From an uncultured Nocardioides sp. (GTDB lineage: Bacteria > Actinomycetota > Actinomycetes > Propionibacteriales > Nocardioidaceae): DNA of 43,015 nucleotides. The DNA is taken from NCBI RefSeq assembly GCF_946885725.1, contig NZ_CAMPGZ010000006.1:1-43015 (forward strand). Direction: 5' to 3'. The notes beneath the pieces were generated by a model. The model saw only the letters and a program-made list of their open reading frames with translations, searched no databases and was not told where the DNA came from. Position numbers and translations under genes: made by a program. Position 1 is the first letter of the stretch, and each line of letters starts with the position of its first letter. This document shows, piece by piece, positions 24,947 through 35,000 of this stretch.

Positions 24947-25905
24947 CGACGACGCTCCGATCGGTAGGTGGCCACGAGGTACGGCACGATCAGCACCGCC
25001 ACGATGACCAGCAGGACGGTGCCGATGGCCGCGGACTTGGCGTAGTCGCCGCGGGTGAACTCCACCCACATCTGCGTGGCCGGCACCTGGGTCGTGTAGT
25101 TCGTCTGGCCGGCGATCGCCATGATCAGGTCGAAGACCTTCAGCGACATGTGGCCGATGATGATGATCGCCGAGAGGGCGACCGGGCTGAGCTGCGGGAA
25201 GAGCACGTAGCGGTAGAGCTGCCACTCCGACGCGCCGTCGATGCGACCCGCCTCACGCAGCTCCTCGGGGATGCCCCGGAAGCCGGCGAGGAACAGCGCC
25301 ATCACGTAGCCGGAGAGCTGCCACACCGCGGGCAGGGCGATCGCCATGATCCCCCACTGCTCGTCGGTCCACCACGGATTCTGGAGGAAGCCCAGCCCGA
25401 CCTCCTCGAACAACCGGTTGAGGCCCGAGGCGCGGTCGCCCTCGGCGTTGTTGAGCAGCCAGCGCCAGACCACGCCGGAGGCGATGAACGACACCGCCAT
25501 CGGGAAGAGGTAGACCGCGCGGAACAGCGACTCACCACGCGCGCCGCGCTCGAGCAGCCACGCCCACAGGAAGCCGAAGACCAGCGTGCCCACCAGGAAC
25601 GTGCCGGTGTAGAGCAGCAGGTTGCGCAAGGAGTAGATGAACGTGTCGTCGGAGAACAGCGTCACGTAGTTCTCGAACCCGACGTACCCCTCCGCCGGAC
25701 CTCGCGTGTGCCGGTCCTGGAAGGACGTGTTGAGGTTGGCGCCGATCAGGCCGTAGACGAAGACGCCGAGCACGACGATCGTCGGGGTGATCAGCAGCAG
25801 GGGTGGTCCCCAGACGCGGTACCCCTTCTTGGTTCTCCCGGAGGGCCGCGTGGGGGGCCGCGCGGGCGTTCTCGCCGGGGTTTCCGCGGAGGTCTCACTG
25901 CTCAT
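24943..25905 (-). CDS. Sugar ABC transporter permease (MalF-type)
   Basis: 320 residues from ATG-25905, with AAAGG upstream. A Pro/Thr-rich cytoplasmic tail (1-27) precedes six transmembrane helices. A long external loop after the first helix contains TSFQDRHTRGPAEGYVGFEN. The EAA motif reads ELREAGRIDGASEWQLYRYV. Together with the MalG-type protein it forms the membrane channel. It is preceded by a 204-base gap with a hairpin, which could lower permease output relative to the binding protein. Confidence 0.95.
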   Translation of the reverse strand: MSSETSAETPARTPARPPTRPSGRTKKGYRVWGPPLLLITPTIVVLGVFVYGLIGANLNTSFQDRHTRGPAEGYVGFENYVTLFSDDTFIYSLRNLLLYTGTFLVGTLVFGFLWAWLLERGARGESLFRAVYLFPMAVSFIASGVVWRWLLNNAEGDRASGLNRLFEEVGLGFLQNPWWTDEQWGIMAIALPAVWQLSGYVMALFLAGFRGIPEELREAGRIDGASEWQLYRYVLFPQLSPVALSAIIIIGHMSLKVFDLIMAIAGQTNYTTQVPATQMWVEFTRGDYAKSAAIGTVLLVIVAVLIVPYLVATYRSERRR

Positions 25906-26019
25906 GTGCGAAGCCTTTCCCTCGGGGGTCGACCTGTCGAGACCCGTTCGGGCCTGCCCGGACGCGCGCCGGGACAACGCCGGGACAGTCCAGACAAGCA
26001 CCGACAGCGCCGGGTAGAA

Positions 26020-26057
26020 CGGTGGCGGCCGCCGCTCGAGGCAGACGACCGCCACCG
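26020..26057 (-). repeat. Hairpin between binding-protein and permease genes
   Basis: CGGTGGCGG (26020-26028) pairs with CCGCCACCG (26049-26057), a 9-bp stem with a 20-base loop. It lies 53 bases after the binding-protein stop in the direction of transcription. It may stabilise the upstream mRNA or attenuate transcription. No T-tract is present. Confidence 0.5.
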
Positions 26058-26109
26058 GGTCCGGGTGTCGTGAGGTCAGGTCGTCAGGTCGACCCTGGGT
26101 CGCGACCGG

Positions 26110-27396
26110 TCAGGACTGCGCGTTCTTCTCGGCCGCCGCGACGAGGCCCTCCTGCAGGCCGGCCACGTCCTCGTCGGAGCCGAACTTCGCGACCGCGGCG
26201 GTGATGTCGGTCAGCCAGCTCACCGACGCCGCTGCACCGTGCGCGAGCGACGACACGATCTCGTCGTTCTCCCACGACTCGATGGCGGTCTGCTGGTACT
26301 CGCCGAAATCGTCGGTGTTCGCCTCGAGGTTGGCCGGGATCGAACCCTTGGCCTTGTTGAAGGCCTCCTGGCCCTCGGCGCTGGCCACGGTGTCGAGCCA
26401 GGCCTCGGTGCCCTCGGGGTTCGGGCCGTTGACCGGCATGGTGAACGAGTCCGCGAGGAAGTCGAAGACGCCGTCGGTGCCGGGGACCGGGAAGGTGATG
26501 TAGTCCTCGCCGAACTTCTTGTCCTGGCTGGCGAACGCCGCCTCGGCCCAGTCACCCATCACGTTGAACGCCGCGTCGCCGTCGATCACGAGCTGCGTGG
26601 CGTCCGGCCAGTCGAGGGACTGCCGGTCGGAGTTGGTGAAGCTCATCAGCTTCGCGTAGTCCTCGAGCGCCGCCTTGACCTCGGGGCCGCCCCAGTCGGT
26701 CGAGCCGTCCCACAGGCCGTTGTAGGCCTCGGCGCCGAGGTCGGCGAGCAGCACGGTCTCGAGCAGGTGCACCTGCGTCCAGTCGGTCGCGACGGACAGC
26801 GGGATCTTGCCGGCCGCGTCGACCTTCTCGAGCGCCGCGATCCAGTCGTCGAGGGTGTCGTACGTCGCCTCCGGGTCGAGCCCGGCCTCCTCGAGGACCG
26901 CCGGGTTGGCCCACACCACGTTGGCTCGGTGGATGTTGGAGGGGACGGAGTAGATCTCGCCGTCCTGCTGGAGGCGCTCGAGCAGACCCTCCGGGAAGAG
27001 CTCGTTCCAGCCCTTCTCCTCGTACATGTCGGACAGGCCCTCGATCTGGCCCTGCTCGATGTAGTCGGTCAGCTCGGCACCGGCGTGCGCCTGGAACGTC
27101 GCCGGCGGGTCGTTGGTCTGCAGCCGCGAGGCGAGGACGTTCTTGGCGTCCGAGCCCGCACCACCGGCGACGGCACCGTTGACGAAGGTGAAGTCGGGGT
27201 GCTGGTCCTCGAAGACCTTGACGAGGGCGTCGAGGCCCTCCTTCTCGCTGCCCTCGGCCCACCAGGTGAAGACCTCGACTTCCTGGGTGTCGCCGCCACC
27301 ACCGCTGCCGCCGCTGTCCCCACCGCACGCGGCGGTCAGGGCGAGCAGGCCGGCGGTGGCCAACACCGCGACCAGCTTCTTGGGGGTTGCTCTCAT
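26110..27396 (-). CDS. Sugar ABC transporter substrate-binding lipoprotein
   Basis: 428 residues from ATG-27396, with GGAGGAG five bases upstream. The lipoprotein signal is MRATPKKLVAVLATAGLLAL followed by TAACGG, with Cys24 as the lipidated residue and a Gly/Ser linker after it. The mature part is a family 1 extracellular solute-binding protein: VEVFTWWAEGSEKEGLDALV, then aromatic residues in DWGGPEV and VMGDWAEAAF. Similar proteins bind mono- or oligosaccharides. The ligand is not readable from sequence. It is the first gene of the importer operon and is divergent from a ROK regulator gene. Confidence 0.95.
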   Translation of the reverse strand: MRATPKKLVAVLATAGLLALTAACGGDSGGSGGGGDTQEVEVFTWWAEGSEKEGLDALVKVFEDQHPDFTFVNGAVAGGAGSDAKNVLASRLQTNDPPATFQAHAGAELTDYIEQGQIEGLSDMYEEKGWNELFPEGLLERLQQDGEIYSVPSNIHRANVVWANPAVLEEAGLDPEATYDTLDDWIAALEKVDAAGKIPLSVATDWTQVHLLETVLLADLGAEAYNGLWDGSTDWGGPEVKAALEDYAKLMSFTNSDRQSLDWPDATQLVIDGDAAFNVMGDWAEAAFASQDKKFGEDYITFPVPGTDGVFDFLADSFTMPVNGPNPEGTEAWLDTVASAEGQEAFNKAKGSIPANLEANTDDFGEYQQTAIESWENDEIVSSLAHGAAASVSWLTDITAAVAKFGSDEDVAGLQEGLVAAAEKNAQS

Positions 27397-27466
27397 GACG
27401 CTCCTCCGGTTCGCACGAGCTCGACCGCGCGCAGCAGGTCCGCGGGGGTCGGTTTCAATTTGTGTC

Positions 27467-27495
27467 AACGTAGAACGTGGGTTCTGACCAGTCAA
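27467..27495 (-). promoter_or_regulatory. Promoter of the sugar importer operon
   Basis: On the minus strand TTGACT (27495-27490) is followed after exactly 17 bases by TACGTT (27472-27467). This is the best sigma-A-like promoter in the window. Transcription would start near 27460, giving a leader of about 65 bases before ATG-27396. Confidence 0.65.
27472..27485. promoter_or_regulatory. Candidate operator between -35 and -10 of the importer promoter
   Basis: AGAAC (27472-27476) and GTTCT (27481-27485) form a perfect inverted repeat with a four-base centre, inside the promoter spacer. A protein bound here would block RNA polymerase. The divergent ROK regulator is the obvious candidate. Confidence 0.45.
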
Positions 27496-27518
27496 TGCAT
27501 AACCCCGTGTCTTTACCG

Positions 27519-27557
27519 AGTTGTTTCTGTTCAACTTGGGCATAAGTGGGCTAGCCT
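27519..27557 (+). promoter_or_regulatory. ROK gene promoter with upstream inverted repeat
   Basis: TAGCCT (27552-27557) lies six bases before ATG-27564, implying a leaderless mRNA. Upstream, AGTTG (27519-27523) and CAACT (27532-27536) form an inverted repeat with an eight-base centre, overlapping the likely -35 (TTCAAC, 27530-27535). This could be an autoregulatory operator. Confidence 0.45.
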
Positions 27558-27563
27558 CGCTGC

Positions 27564-28802
27564 ATGATCGAGGCGAACGGGGTTGGTGAGACTCGCGAGA
27601 CGGGCGGAACGGACGAATCCGGACGCAGCGCGCTACGCACCGGCAACCGTGACCTCGTGCTCGAGCTGCTGAGCCGCTCCGAGCCGCTCAGCCGCAGCGA
27701 GCTGATCCGGCGCACCGGTCTCTCGCGCAGCACGGTGTCGAGCATCATCAAGGAGCTGATGAGCGAGGGCCACGTCGCGGAGACCGCCACCGGCCCGGCG
27801 CCGAAGGGAAGCGGCCGGCCGCCGACCCGGCTGACGCTCGCCGGCGACCCGCGCGTGCTCGTCGGCGTCGACATCGGCCACCGGCACGTGCGCGTCGCGG
27901 TCAGCGACCTGTCGAGCAGCATCCTCGCCGAGCGCGAGGTGGCGCTCGACGTCGACCGCGAGCCGGCCGCACCGACACTCGACCTGACCGCGCAGATGGT
28001 CAAGGAGTGCCTGGCCGACGCGAGCGCCGACGAGTCCCGCGTGGTCGGTGTCGGGATGGGCGTCCCAGGGCCGATCGACCCGCGCACCGGCACGATCGTC
28101 TCCCCGATCCTTCCCGGCTGGGTGACCCTCCGGCCCGCCGTCGAGCTCGCCGACCGCCTCGGCCTCGACGTGCGCACCGACAACGACGCCAACGTCGGTG
28201 CCCTCGGCGAGCTGGTGCACGGCGCGGCCCGGGGGTACGACGACGTCATCTACGTCAAAGTCGCCGGCGGTATCGGCGCCGGGCTCATCCTGGCCGGCCG
28301 GCTGCACCGCGGCGTCACCGGCATCGCCGGCGAGATCGGCCACGTCCGGTTGCACGACGACGGCCCGGTCTGCCGGTGCGGCAACCGCGGCTGCCTCGAG
28401 ACGCAGGTGGCCGCGCCCCGGCTGGTCGAGCTGCTCCGTCCGGCGTACGGCATGGACCTGGACGTCGACCGGATGCTGGAGCTCAGCCGCGCCGAGGACG
28501 CCGGCGTCAACCGGATCCTCGACGACGCCGGCCGCGCGATCGGGCGCGTGCTCGCCGACCTGAGCAACCACCTCAACCCAGCGGTCATCGTCGTCGGCGG
28601 CGCGATCGGGGTCTCCCCCTCGTTGCTGCGCGGCATCCGCGACTCGGTGGCCCGCTACGCCCAGCCCGACACCGCCTCGGCGCTGCGAGTGATCCCGGGC
28701 AGCCTCGGCGAGCACGCGGGCGTCATGGGAGCGCTCGCGCTCGCCAAGGACGTCCCCGCGGTCGCCGGGCTGCCCACCGCTGCGGACCACCGCTCAGCCT
28801 GA
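27564..28802 (+). CDS. ROK-family transcriptional regulator
   Basis: 412 residues. A winged helix-turn-helix lies at about 27-85 (LSRSELIRRTGLSRSTVSSI). The sugar-kinase-like ROK domain follows: GVDIGHRHVRVAV, MGVPGPIDPRTG, DNDANVGALGE, and the zinc-binding CRCGNRGCLE. Regulators of this type (NagC, XylR, Mlc) bind a sugar or sugar phosphate. It is divergent from the importer operon and very likely controls it, by genomic position. Its stop overlaps the convergent GH92 gene by nine bases. Confidence 0.93.
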   Translation: MIEANGVGETRETGGTDESGRSALRTGNRDLVLELLSRSEPLSRSELIRRTGLSRSTVSSIIKELMSEGHVAETATGPAPKGSGRPPTRLTLAGDPRVLVGVDIGHRHVRVAVSDLSSSILAEREVALDVDREPAAPTLDLTAQMVKECLADASADESRVVGVGMGVPGPIDPRTGTIVSPILPGWVTLRPAVELADRLGLDVRTDNDANVGALGELVHGAARGYDDVIYVKVAGGIGAGLILAGRLHRGVTGIAGEIGHVRLHDDGPVCRCGNRGCLETQVAAPRLVELLRPAYGMDLDVDRMLELSRAEDAGVNRILDDAGRAIGRVLADLSNHLNPAVIVVGGAIGVSPSLLRGIRDSVARYAQPDTASALRVIPGSLGEHAGVMGALALAKDVPAVAGLPTAADHRSA

Positions 28803-31800
28803 GCCGTTGCGGGCGCTGAGAGCGTAGATCTCCAGTCGCGGGTCGTCCGGCAGCGTCAGCGACACCGGCTCCTTCGACGCGTCCAGCGGCACGACCGTGT
28901 GCCACAGCGCGACCGGCGGAGCGTCGCGGCCGGTGCCGGCCTTGACCCGGTAGTCGGTGCGCACCGCCAGCGTCTCGCCGAACCGCGGACCTCCCGCCGC
29001 CCAGTCCGTCACCCGCAGCGGTACGTCGGCCGTGGAGCCGTCCGCGTAGGTGACCGTCGCCGTCGCGTCGACGTCGCCGTGGTGCGCGCTGGCGACCACG
29101 TCGAGCGCCGGGGAAGCCCCGCCGGTCAGCGGCACGTCCTGGCCGCGCGCCTCGACGAAGTTCGGGTCGGTACCCGTCGTCGACGGCATCAGGTAGGCGC
29201 GCTCGCCGAGCACGGACAGCCCTGGCGCCGGCAGCTGCTCGGCCGGGAAGCTCCAGCCGCCGCCGTCGAAGTCGCCTTCCGCGCTCGCGTCGAGCGTGGC
29301 CACTCCGTCGTGGTTCCACGACGCGGTCAGGTCCTGCGGGCAGGAGCCCACCTCGGCGTCGCAGTCGGCGGTGACGACCCGCACCGGCACGGTGCGCTCC
29401 ACGTGGTTGCCGCGCTCGTCGGTCACCACGATGTTGACGTCGTAGGAGCCGTCGGGCGTGCCGGCCGGCACCGTCACGGTCAGGGTGACCGGCACGGTCG
29501 TGGGCAGACCCTTCGAGTCCGCGACCCACGTCGTGCGCGCGGGGCTGACCTCCACCGGCGCGTCCGCGGACGCTGCGACGGTGCCCTCGACGCGGCCCGG
29601 CCCGGTCGCGACCACGTCGACGGTCACGTCCTGCTGCACGGCCTCGTCCGACGACGCCAGCGCGAGCGTGCGCGGCGACGTACCGGCGGCGAGCCGGCGG
29701 GTGTCCTGCCGGCCCTTGCCGCACACGGACGGCGGCGCGTCGCCCTTGCTGGTGCCCCAGCGCGACGGGTGGTCGCCGACGCGCAGCGCGAGCGTGCCGC
29801 CGTCGAGCAGCTCGTCGGTGCTGGCCCAGGTCCGCTGCCACGGCCGCTCCCCGAGCCGAGCGGCCGTGACATAACTGCGGGTCCCGCCGTGCGCACCGGG
29901 TGCGGTGATGACGAGCTCGTTGGGTCCGCTGATCTCGACGCGGTCGAAGATCGGCGTGGTGAGCCCCCAGACGTCCGTGCCGGGCATGACGGGGTAGATG
30001 CCGATCGCCGACAGCACGTGCCAGGCCGACATCGTGCCGAGGTCGTCGTTGCCGGTCATGCCGGTCGGGCCGTCGGTGAACAGCGTGAGTGCCGCGTGCA
30101 CGACGTCGCTGGTCTTGTGCGGCTCGCCGGTCCACAGGTAGGTGTACGGCGAGTGCAGGTCGGGCTCGTTCTGCGGGTTGTAGCGGTCGGCGTTGTAGTA
30201 CGCGTACGGCCCGTTCACCCAGACCTCGCGCGCGACCCGCTCCGGGTCGTCGACGAGCTGGTCGTAGGCGAAGAAGTAGTCGAGCCGCTCGCGCGCCTCC
30301 TGCGTGCCGCCGATCAGCTCGACCAGGCCCGGCATGTCCTGCTGAGCCAGCCACATGTACTGCCACGCCGTGCCCTCGTGGAAGCCGACCGAGTCCTTGG
30401 GGTCGGCCGGCCCGACGAAGCGGCCCTGGTCGTCACGAGCCCGGAACCAGCCGGTCGACTTGTCGAAGACGTTGCGGAAGTACTGCCCGCGTGCGGCGTA
30501 CCGCTTGGCGTCCGACGTCTTGCCGAGCGCGCCGGCCATCGTCGACAGGGTGCAGTCGGCGAGGGCGTACTCCAGCGTCGCCGACGGCCCGTGGTTCAGG
30601 TCGTAGTCGCCGGGCTTGTTGCGCGCGTCGGGCAGGTACGGCACGTAGCCGTCCTGCAGGTACGTCGGGTTGCCCGCTCGTCCGTTGTACGGCGAGTCGG
30701 CCGGCGGCACGCCGTCGGCGTTCTCCTTCAGCGCGGCGTACGCGTCGGCCTCATGGCCTTTCAGCAGGCCCTGTCGCCAGGCGGAGACGAGGAACGGCGT
30801 GACCGGGTCGCCGGTCATGATGTTGGTCTCGACCGTGGCGTGGCCCCAGCGCGGCAGCCAGCCGCCCTCGTCCTCGATCTTCAGGATCGACCGCGCCATG
30901 TCCCGAGACTCGTCCGGCGCCAGCAGCGCGAGCAGCTGCTGCTGGGTGCGGTAGGTGTCCCACAGGGACCAGTTCTGGTAGTAGGTGAACCCCTTCGCGA
31001 TGTGCACGTCCTGGTCCCAGCCGCGGTAGCGGCCGTCGACGTCGCTGCCGATCGTCGGTGCGAGGAAGCTGCGGTAGAGCGAGGAGTAGAACGTGCGGCG
31101 CTCGGTCTCGGTGCCGCCCTCCACCTTGATCTGCTGCAGCCGGTCCTCCCACGCCTGCTCGGCTGCGGCGCGTACGGCGTCGAACGTGCTGTCGCCCTCG
31201 GCGGCGAGGTTCTTCTGCGCGCCGGCGGTGTCGACGTACGACAACGCGGTGACAGCCTCGACGTCGCGGTCGTCGGTTGCGTCAAAGGTGACATAGGCGC
31301 CGTTGCGCTGCTCCCCCGCGCTGGACTCACTGCTGTCCGGCGTGATGGTGCCGCCCTGCCACGTGCCGTGGCCGGTGAACGGCCGGTCGAACCTCGTGAC
31401 GAAGTGCAGCGTGTAGGGCCGGGTGTCCTGGCAGAAGCCGCGGCCGGTGACCTCGCTGACCAGCGTCCGGTCGTCGACGACGCGCACGGTGCTGGAGGTG
31501 ACCCGGTGCAGCGCCTGGCCGGTGTTGACCATGACGTTGGCCCGGTCGGTGCCCGGGAACGTGTAGCGCTGCCACGCGGTCCGCTCGGTCGCCGACAGCT
31601 CCGCCGTGATGTCGCTGTCGGCGAGCCGCACGGTGTAGTAGCCCGGGGACGCCGCCTCGCTGTCCGCGTCCTTGCGGGTTGCGTACCGGCCGTAGTCGGT
31701 CTCGGTGACCTCGCCCGTCGTCGGCAGGACAGGCAGCGTGCCGCCGAGCCCGCAGCCGACACCGGACAGGTGGACCGTGGAGAAGCCGCGGATCCGGTCC

Positions 31801-32072
31801 TGGTCGTAGCGGTACCCGACGTTGTGCCCGGTGTCCGGCGACATCTGCACCATCCCGAACGGCACGGCCGCACCGGGGAAGGTGTTGCCGTCGTTCTGGC
31901 TGCCGATGAACGGGTTCACCAGTTCGATCAGCCGGTCCCCGTCCCGGGTGGTCGAGCTCGTCGAGACCACGCCGTCGGCCGCCTCCGCCCGGGTGGTCGA
32001 GCCCGTCGAGACCACTCCCCCGGCCGCGAGCGCGGCGGAGAGGGCCGCGACGAGCGCGATGCGAGCCCGCAT
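28794..32072 (-). CDS. Secreted GH92 alpha-mannosidase
   Basis: 1092 residues from ATG-32072; a GTG one codon earlier (32075) is also possible. A signal peptide (MRARIALVAALSAALAAGG) precedes a short repeated segment encoded by two palindromic repeats. The GH92 N-terminal domain starts at LVNPFIGSQNDGNTFPGAAV and the (alpha/alpha)6 catalytic domain follows. Landmarks are SLWDTYRT, GFHEGTAWQYMW with the probable acid Glu566, and GNDDLGTMSAW with the catalytic base region near 676. The NEPDLHSPYTY motif has Asn-Glu where alpha-1,2-specific members have His-Glu, so linkage is left open. The C-terminal 300 residues look like Ig-like and beta-sandwich modules. It overlaps the upstream GH92 gene by one base (TGATG). 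Confidence 0.93.
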   Translation of the reverse strand: MRARIALVAALSAALAAGGVVSTGSTTRAEAADGVVSTSSTTRDGDRLIELVNPFIGSQNDGNTFPGAAVPFGMVQMSPDTGHNVGYRYDQDRIRGFSTVHLSGVGCGLGGTLPVLPTTGEVTETDYGRYATRKDADSEAASPGYYTVRLADSDITAELSATERTAWQRYTFPGTDRANVMVNTGQALHRVTSSTVRVVDDRTLVSEVTGRGFCQDTRPYTLHFVTRFDRPFTGHGTWQGGTITPDSSESSAGEQRNGAYVTFDATDDRDVEAVTALSYVDTAGAQKNLAAEGDSTFDAVRAAAEQAWEDRLQQIKVEGGTETERRTFYSSLYRSFLAPTIGSDVDGRYRGWDQDVHIAKGFTYYQNWSLWDTYRTQQQLLALLAPDESRDMARSILKIEDEGGWLPRWGHATVETNIMTGDPVTPFLVSAWRQGLLKGHEADAYAALKENADGVPPADSPYNGRAGNPTYLQDGYVPYLPDARNKPGDYDLNHGPSATLEYALADCTLSTMAGALGKTSDAKRYAARGQYFRNVFDKSTGWFRARDDQGRFVGPADPKDSVGFHEGTAWQYMWLAQQDMPGLVELIGGTQEARERLDYFFAYDQLVDDPERVAREVWVNGPYAYYNADRYNPQNEPDLHSPYTYLWTGEPHKTSDVVHAALTLFTDGPTGMTGNDDLGTMSAWHVLSAIGIYPVMPGTDVWGLTTPIFDRVEISGPNELVITAPGAHGGTRSYVTAARLGERPWQRTWASTDELLDGGTLALRVGDHPSRWGTSKGDAPPSVCGKGRQDTRRLAAGTSPRTLALASSDEAVQQDVTVDVVATGPGRVEGTVAASADAPVEVSPARTTWVADSKGLPTTVPVTLTVTVPAGTPDGSYDVNIVVTDERGNHVERTVPVRVVTADCDAEVGSCPQDLTASWNHDGVATLDASAEGDFDGGGWSFPAEQLPAPGLSVLGERAYLMPSTTGTDPNFVEARGQDVPLTGGASPALDVVASAHHGDVDATATVTYADGSTADVPLRVTDWAAGGPRFGETLAVRTDYRVKAGTGRDAPPVALWHTVVPLDASKEPVSLTLPDDPRLEIYALSARNGSG
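31947..32015. repeat. Two copies of a palindromic repeat inside the GH92 signal region
   Basis: GGTGGTCGAGCTCGTCGAGA-CCAC (31947-31970) and a copy differing by one base (31992-32015) lie 45 bases apart in frame. They encode the two GVVSTxSTTR segments after the signal peptide. Similar GGTCTCGAC...GTCGAGACC units are common dispersed repeats in Nocardioides genomes, from general knowledge. Confidence 0.8.
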
Positions 32073-35000
32073 CACTGGCCACCCACCCGGCGCTCGAGCG
32101 TCACGTCGTCCACGAACCCGCGGAAGGGACCGTCGTTCTCACCCGACGCGAACGTGAACGCGATCGACTGCACCTGCTTGCCGGCCGCGGCGCCGCCGGC
32201 GTCGAGCTCGACCTGCTGCCAGGTGTCGTTGATCAGCCGGGTGCCGAGGTCGGTCGGGTGGCCGGGCTGGCCGTCGGTGGTCTGCGGACGCAGGTCGGAC
32301 AGGAACGTGCCGTCGGTGAACTGCAGGTCCATCGCGACGAACGTGCTCGTCCGGCCGTTGCCGCCCTCGGGCAGCACCCACCACGACAGCTTCGTGCTCG
32401 GGCGGACCCAGGTGCCGGCCGGCACGCTGATCGCGGCGTTGGTCGCGGTCGCCGGACCGGCGCCCTCGGCCTTGCCGGAGTAGAGCAGGATCCGGCTGCC
32501 GGTCTTGGGCTTGTCCGCCGGCGGGGTGCCGTCGACGGTCTCCATGCCGCCGATCGAGCAGCAGAACTCCACGACGCCCTCGTTGCGCAGCCACCGGTTG
32601 CGCATCACGCCCGGCTGCTCGGACTCGAACGACGTCGTCAGGTCGACGCCGGTCGCGTCCCACTCCTCCTGCGTCCACGGCGCGACCGTGGCGGTGAAGT
32701 CGCGGGTGCCGCTGGCCTCGTTGCGGGTGACGGTGACCGTCAGCGTCGTACTCGCTGCCTCCTCACCGACCGCCGGACGCCGCACCAGGCGGCCCTCGTC
32801 GGTGACCAGCCCGGTGTCGCCGGACTTCCACGAGAACGACTTGCCGCCCGGCAGGTCGAGGTCGGAGGTCAGCGCCGAGGTGTCGCCGAGGTCGATCCCG
32901 GCGAGGGTCTCGTCGACCCACTCCTGGTCGCTCTGCTCCTTGGCCGGCGTCCCGAACAGCTCGATCTCGGCGAGCGAGGCGTTCGGGGCGCTGGTGCCGG
33001 TGACCGTCAGACGGTAGTGCCGGTAGGCCTTCGCCTTGTTCTTGGCGATCTCGAACGGACGCGTCTGCTTCTTCCACCGGAAGACCTCGTCGGTCCGAGT
33101 GTCGATCGTCTTCCACTTCTCGCCGTCCACCGAGCCTTCGAGCGTCCACGAGCTCGCGGTGCCCTCCTTGGTGCCCGAGGTCAACGTGTAGCGGCTGACC
33201 TCCTGGCGGCGGGCGGTGAAGCGGTAGCGAACCGCGGTGCCCTCGGCGACGTCCGTCTCCGTGCCCGAGGTGTTGTCGAAGAGGCGGCGCGCGCCCGGGG
33301 TGCCGGACGCGGAGCCCTTCTCCTGGCCGGTGGCGTCGGACAGCGGCGGGTCGGCCTTGTCGCTGGGCGACGGCGGTACGGCGTTCTTGCCGGTGGCCCA
33401 CTTGCTGGGGTTCGGGCCCATCTGGAAGCGAACCGTGCCGCCGTCGGCCAGCGCGGCGTGGGGCAGGTAGGGCTTGTCCCACTTCTTGCCGTCGACGGTC
33501 ATGCCCTGGACGTAGACGTTGTCCTTGGAGTTGCCGGGCGCCTCGATGACGAGGTCGTTGCCGCCCTCGAGGTGCACGGTCGCCTTGGTGAACAGCGGCG
33601 AGCCGACGGCGTACCGCTCCGAGCCGAGCTCCAGCGGGTAGAAGCCGAGGGCGCTGAAGACCCACCAGGCCGAGGTCTCGCCGTTGTCCTCGTCGCCGGC
33701 GTAGCCCTGGCCGATCTCGCTGCCGGTGTAGTGCCGCGAGAGCACCTCACGGACGATCGCCTGCGTCTTCGAGGGCTGGCCGGCGTGGGTGTACATCCAC
33801 GGGATGTGGTGCGACACCTGGTTGCTGAAGCCCCACATGCCCATCCGGACGTCGCGGGCCTCGATCATCTCGTGGATGACGCCGCCGTACGACCCGGTCT
33901 TGGTGCCGGACTCGGGGATGGAGAAGAAGGTGTCGAGCTTCTTCGCCAGCTTGTCGCGACCGCCGTACAGCTTCGCCAGGCCGGCGCCGTCGAACGGCAC
34001 GTGGAAGGCGAAGTTCCAGCCGTTGGTCTCGGTGTAGTCGTGCTGGTGACCCCACACCTCGGGGTCGTAGTCAGCGGGCGCGGACTTCCACTCGCCCTCG
34101 GCGTCGCGACCCTGGAAGAAGCCGACCTTGTCGTCGAACATCTCGCGGTAGCGGCGCGCGCGCTCCATGAAGTAGCGGCTCTCCTCGGCGTACCGGGCGC
34201 GGTCGGCGTCCGGCAGCGTCGTGTCGGCGGCGAGCCGCTCACCCATCCGGGCGATGCCGTAGTCGTTGATGTAGCCCTCGAGCGCCCAGGAGACGCCCTC
34301 CGACACCTGGCTCGGCGTCCAGCCGAGGAAGATGCTCTGCTGCAGCCCCTTGCGACCCACGTCGGTGTTGTCGGGGTTGCCTCCCGGCGGCGCGACGGTG
34401 GCGTTCTTGACCGCAGCGTCGTAGGCGTCGACGGCGTCGAATCCCTCGACCCCCTTGGTGAACGCGTCGGCGAACGAGATGTCCGAGCTGGTGCCGGTCA
34501 TCAGGTTGGCGTAGCCGGGTGAGGACCAGCGGGAGACCCAGCCGCCCTCGCGGTACTGCTGGACGAACCCGTCGACCATCTCGCCGGCCTTCTCCGGGTA
34601 GAGGAAGGAGTACGCCGGCCACGTGGTGCGGTAGGTGTCCCAGAATCCGTTGTTCACGTAGATCTTGCCGTCGACGATCTTCGCGCCGGTCGTGGTCGGG
34701 GAATCCTGGCCGACCTTGTCGGCGACCGGGCTGGCGTGCTTCCAGACCGGGTCGGCGGCGCTGCCCGTGTTCTCGTGCCCGGAGTTGGGGTAGAGCGAGA
34801 GCCGGTAGAGGTTGGAGTACAGCGTGGTCAGCTGCGTCGGCGTCGCGCCCTCGACCTCGATCACGTCGAGCACGTCGTCCCACTGCGACTGCGCCGCGTC
34901 TCGCACGGTCTCGAACGACTTGTCGCCGACCTCCATCGCGAGGTTGGCCTTGGCCTGGTCGAGGCTGATCAGGCTGGTCGCGATGCGCAGCTCGACCGTG

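Noticed and set aside
28899..32483. A 1194-codon open frame on the plus strand opposite the GH92 genes
   Set aside because: It is antisense to clear GH92 coding sequence, is Arg/Val/Gly-rich with no domain, and arises from the lack of stop codons in very GC-rich DNA.
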